DNA from: Prolixibacteraceae bacterium | Lineage (GTDB): Bacteria; Bacteroidota; Bacteroidia; Bacteroidales; Prolixibacteraceae | Direction of reading: 5' to 3' | DNA length: 6,492 bases | Assembly (NCBI GenBank): GCA_016930735.1 | Contig: JAFGGF010000315.1 | Coordinates: 1 to 6,492, forward strand | In this document: piece by piece, positions 6,056 through 6,492 of the stretch | Numbering within the stretch: the first letter of the stretch is position 1 | Layout of the letters: each line of letters begins with the position of its first letter | Notes under the pieces: generated by a model | Seen by the model: only the letters and a program-made list of their open reading frames with translations | Told to the model about the DNA's origin: nothing | The model's database searches: none | Made by a program: the position numbers and the translations under genes

Positions 6056-6492
6056 ATGGAACTACAGATCAGAAAAATAAATAGAAATGAGTTTTTCCAA
6101 ACCGAAAATATTACCCGTGAAGCATTCTGGAATTTATACAAACCCGGATGCGATGAACATCTTGTATTACATCAGCTTAGGAAAAGCCGCAGCTATTTGG
6201 AAGAGTTGGATATTGTGGCGGTTCTGGGCGAAGAAATTACCGGCCATATACTTTCAACAAAGGCGAAGGTTACAGATGAAAACAACATGGAACATGAAGT
6301 TCTTTGTATCGGGCCGGTTTCTGTTTTGCCCTCATTTCAAAATAAACGGATTGGGTCGAAACTTTTGGAACATTCCATTTCCGAAGCAAAAAAACTGGGT
6401 TTTAAAGGGATGATTTTATTCGGGAATCCTGATTATTACCATCGGTTCGGATTCAGAAATTCACAGGAATACGGAATCACCACAAAAGAAGG
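6056..6492 (+). CDS. Second GNAT family N-acetyltransferase, cut by the right edge
   Basis: An ATG at 6056 opens a frame that stays open to the last base, giving 145 residues of a protein whose C-terminus lies outside the window. It begins MELQIRKINRNEFF. It has the conserved segment TREAFWNLYKPGCDEHLVLH (20-39), a strand DIVAVLGEEITGHIL (52-66), beta 4 LCIGPVSVLPSF (83-94), the acetyl-CoA loop QNKRIG at 95-100, and FGNPDYYHRFGF at 122-133. The first loop glycine of the common Q/RxxGxG pattern is Arg98 here; the second glycine is kept. Both this protein and the preceding one carry DYYxRFGF, but most of the sequence differs, so they are related family members and not a recent duplication. Substrate unknown. 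Only 11 bases separate it from the first acetyltransferase, which suggests an operon. Confidence 0.85.
   Translation, partial: MELQIRKINRNEFFQTENITREAFWNLYKPGCDEHLVLHQLRKSRSYLEELDIVAVLGEEITGHILSTKAKVTDENNMEHEVLCIGPVSVLPSFQNKRIGSKLLEHSISEAKKLGFKGMILFGNPDYYHRFGFRNSQEYGITTKE

Noticed and set aside
6087..6413. Plus-strand open frame of 108 codons near the right edge
   Set aside because: It lies in another frame within the second acetyltransferase, whose own frame shows GNAT motifs and remains open to the edge. The alternative translation is rich in Trp and Lys without recognisable motifs.
1..6492. Defence island, prophage or other mobile system
   Set aside because: No integrase, transposase, phage structural, nuclease or toxin-antitoxin genes are visible; the two methyltransferases lack restriction partners and target-recognition domains.

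Overview
The window looks like an ordinary chromosomal stretch from a member of the Bacteroidota, probably an environmental lineage of the Bacteroidales/Marinilabiliales type. This rests on AT-rich intergenic DNA, weak or absent Shine-Dalgarno sequences, a Bacteroidota-type -7 promoter element (TAATTTTG) ahead of the IMP dehydrogenase gene, a lipoprotein signal, and the overall look of the proteins. The genus cannot be fixed from the sequence alone.

Left part (1-1033): a short reading frame running in from the left edge ends at 78. It is followed by about 200 bases of non-coding DNA holding a GC-rich, strongly folding element (111-192) and an AT-only palindrome (215-233). A small class I SAM-dependent methyltransferase lies on the minus strand (284-877). 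It is divergent from the next gene.

Middle part (1034-5155), all on the plus strand: a carbohydrate-esterase-family-2-like SGNH lipoprotein, a small dimeric alpha/beta-barrel (antibiotic biosynthesis monooxygenase-like) protein, an IMP dehydrogenase with its own likely promoter, and 38 bases downstream a second, unrelated methyltransferase with an AT-rich, mostly helical N-terminal extension. The IMP dehydrogenase is the standout gene. It belongs to the divergent type best known from the parasite Tritrichomonas foetus, and its catalytic residue numbers coincide with that enzyme (Cys319, Arg418, Tyr419, Asp261, Asp358, Lys310, Glu431).

Right part (5156-6492): about 340 bases of AT-rich non-coding DNA with one clear inverted repeat (5327-5353), then two tandem but different GNAT acetyltransferases. 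The second one is cut by the right edge.

Apart from the possible pairing of the IMP dehydrogenase with the following methyltransferase and the tandem acetyltransferases, the genes do not form an obvious pathway. I see no mobile element, CRISPR array, tRNA or rRNA, and no convincing new multi-gene system.
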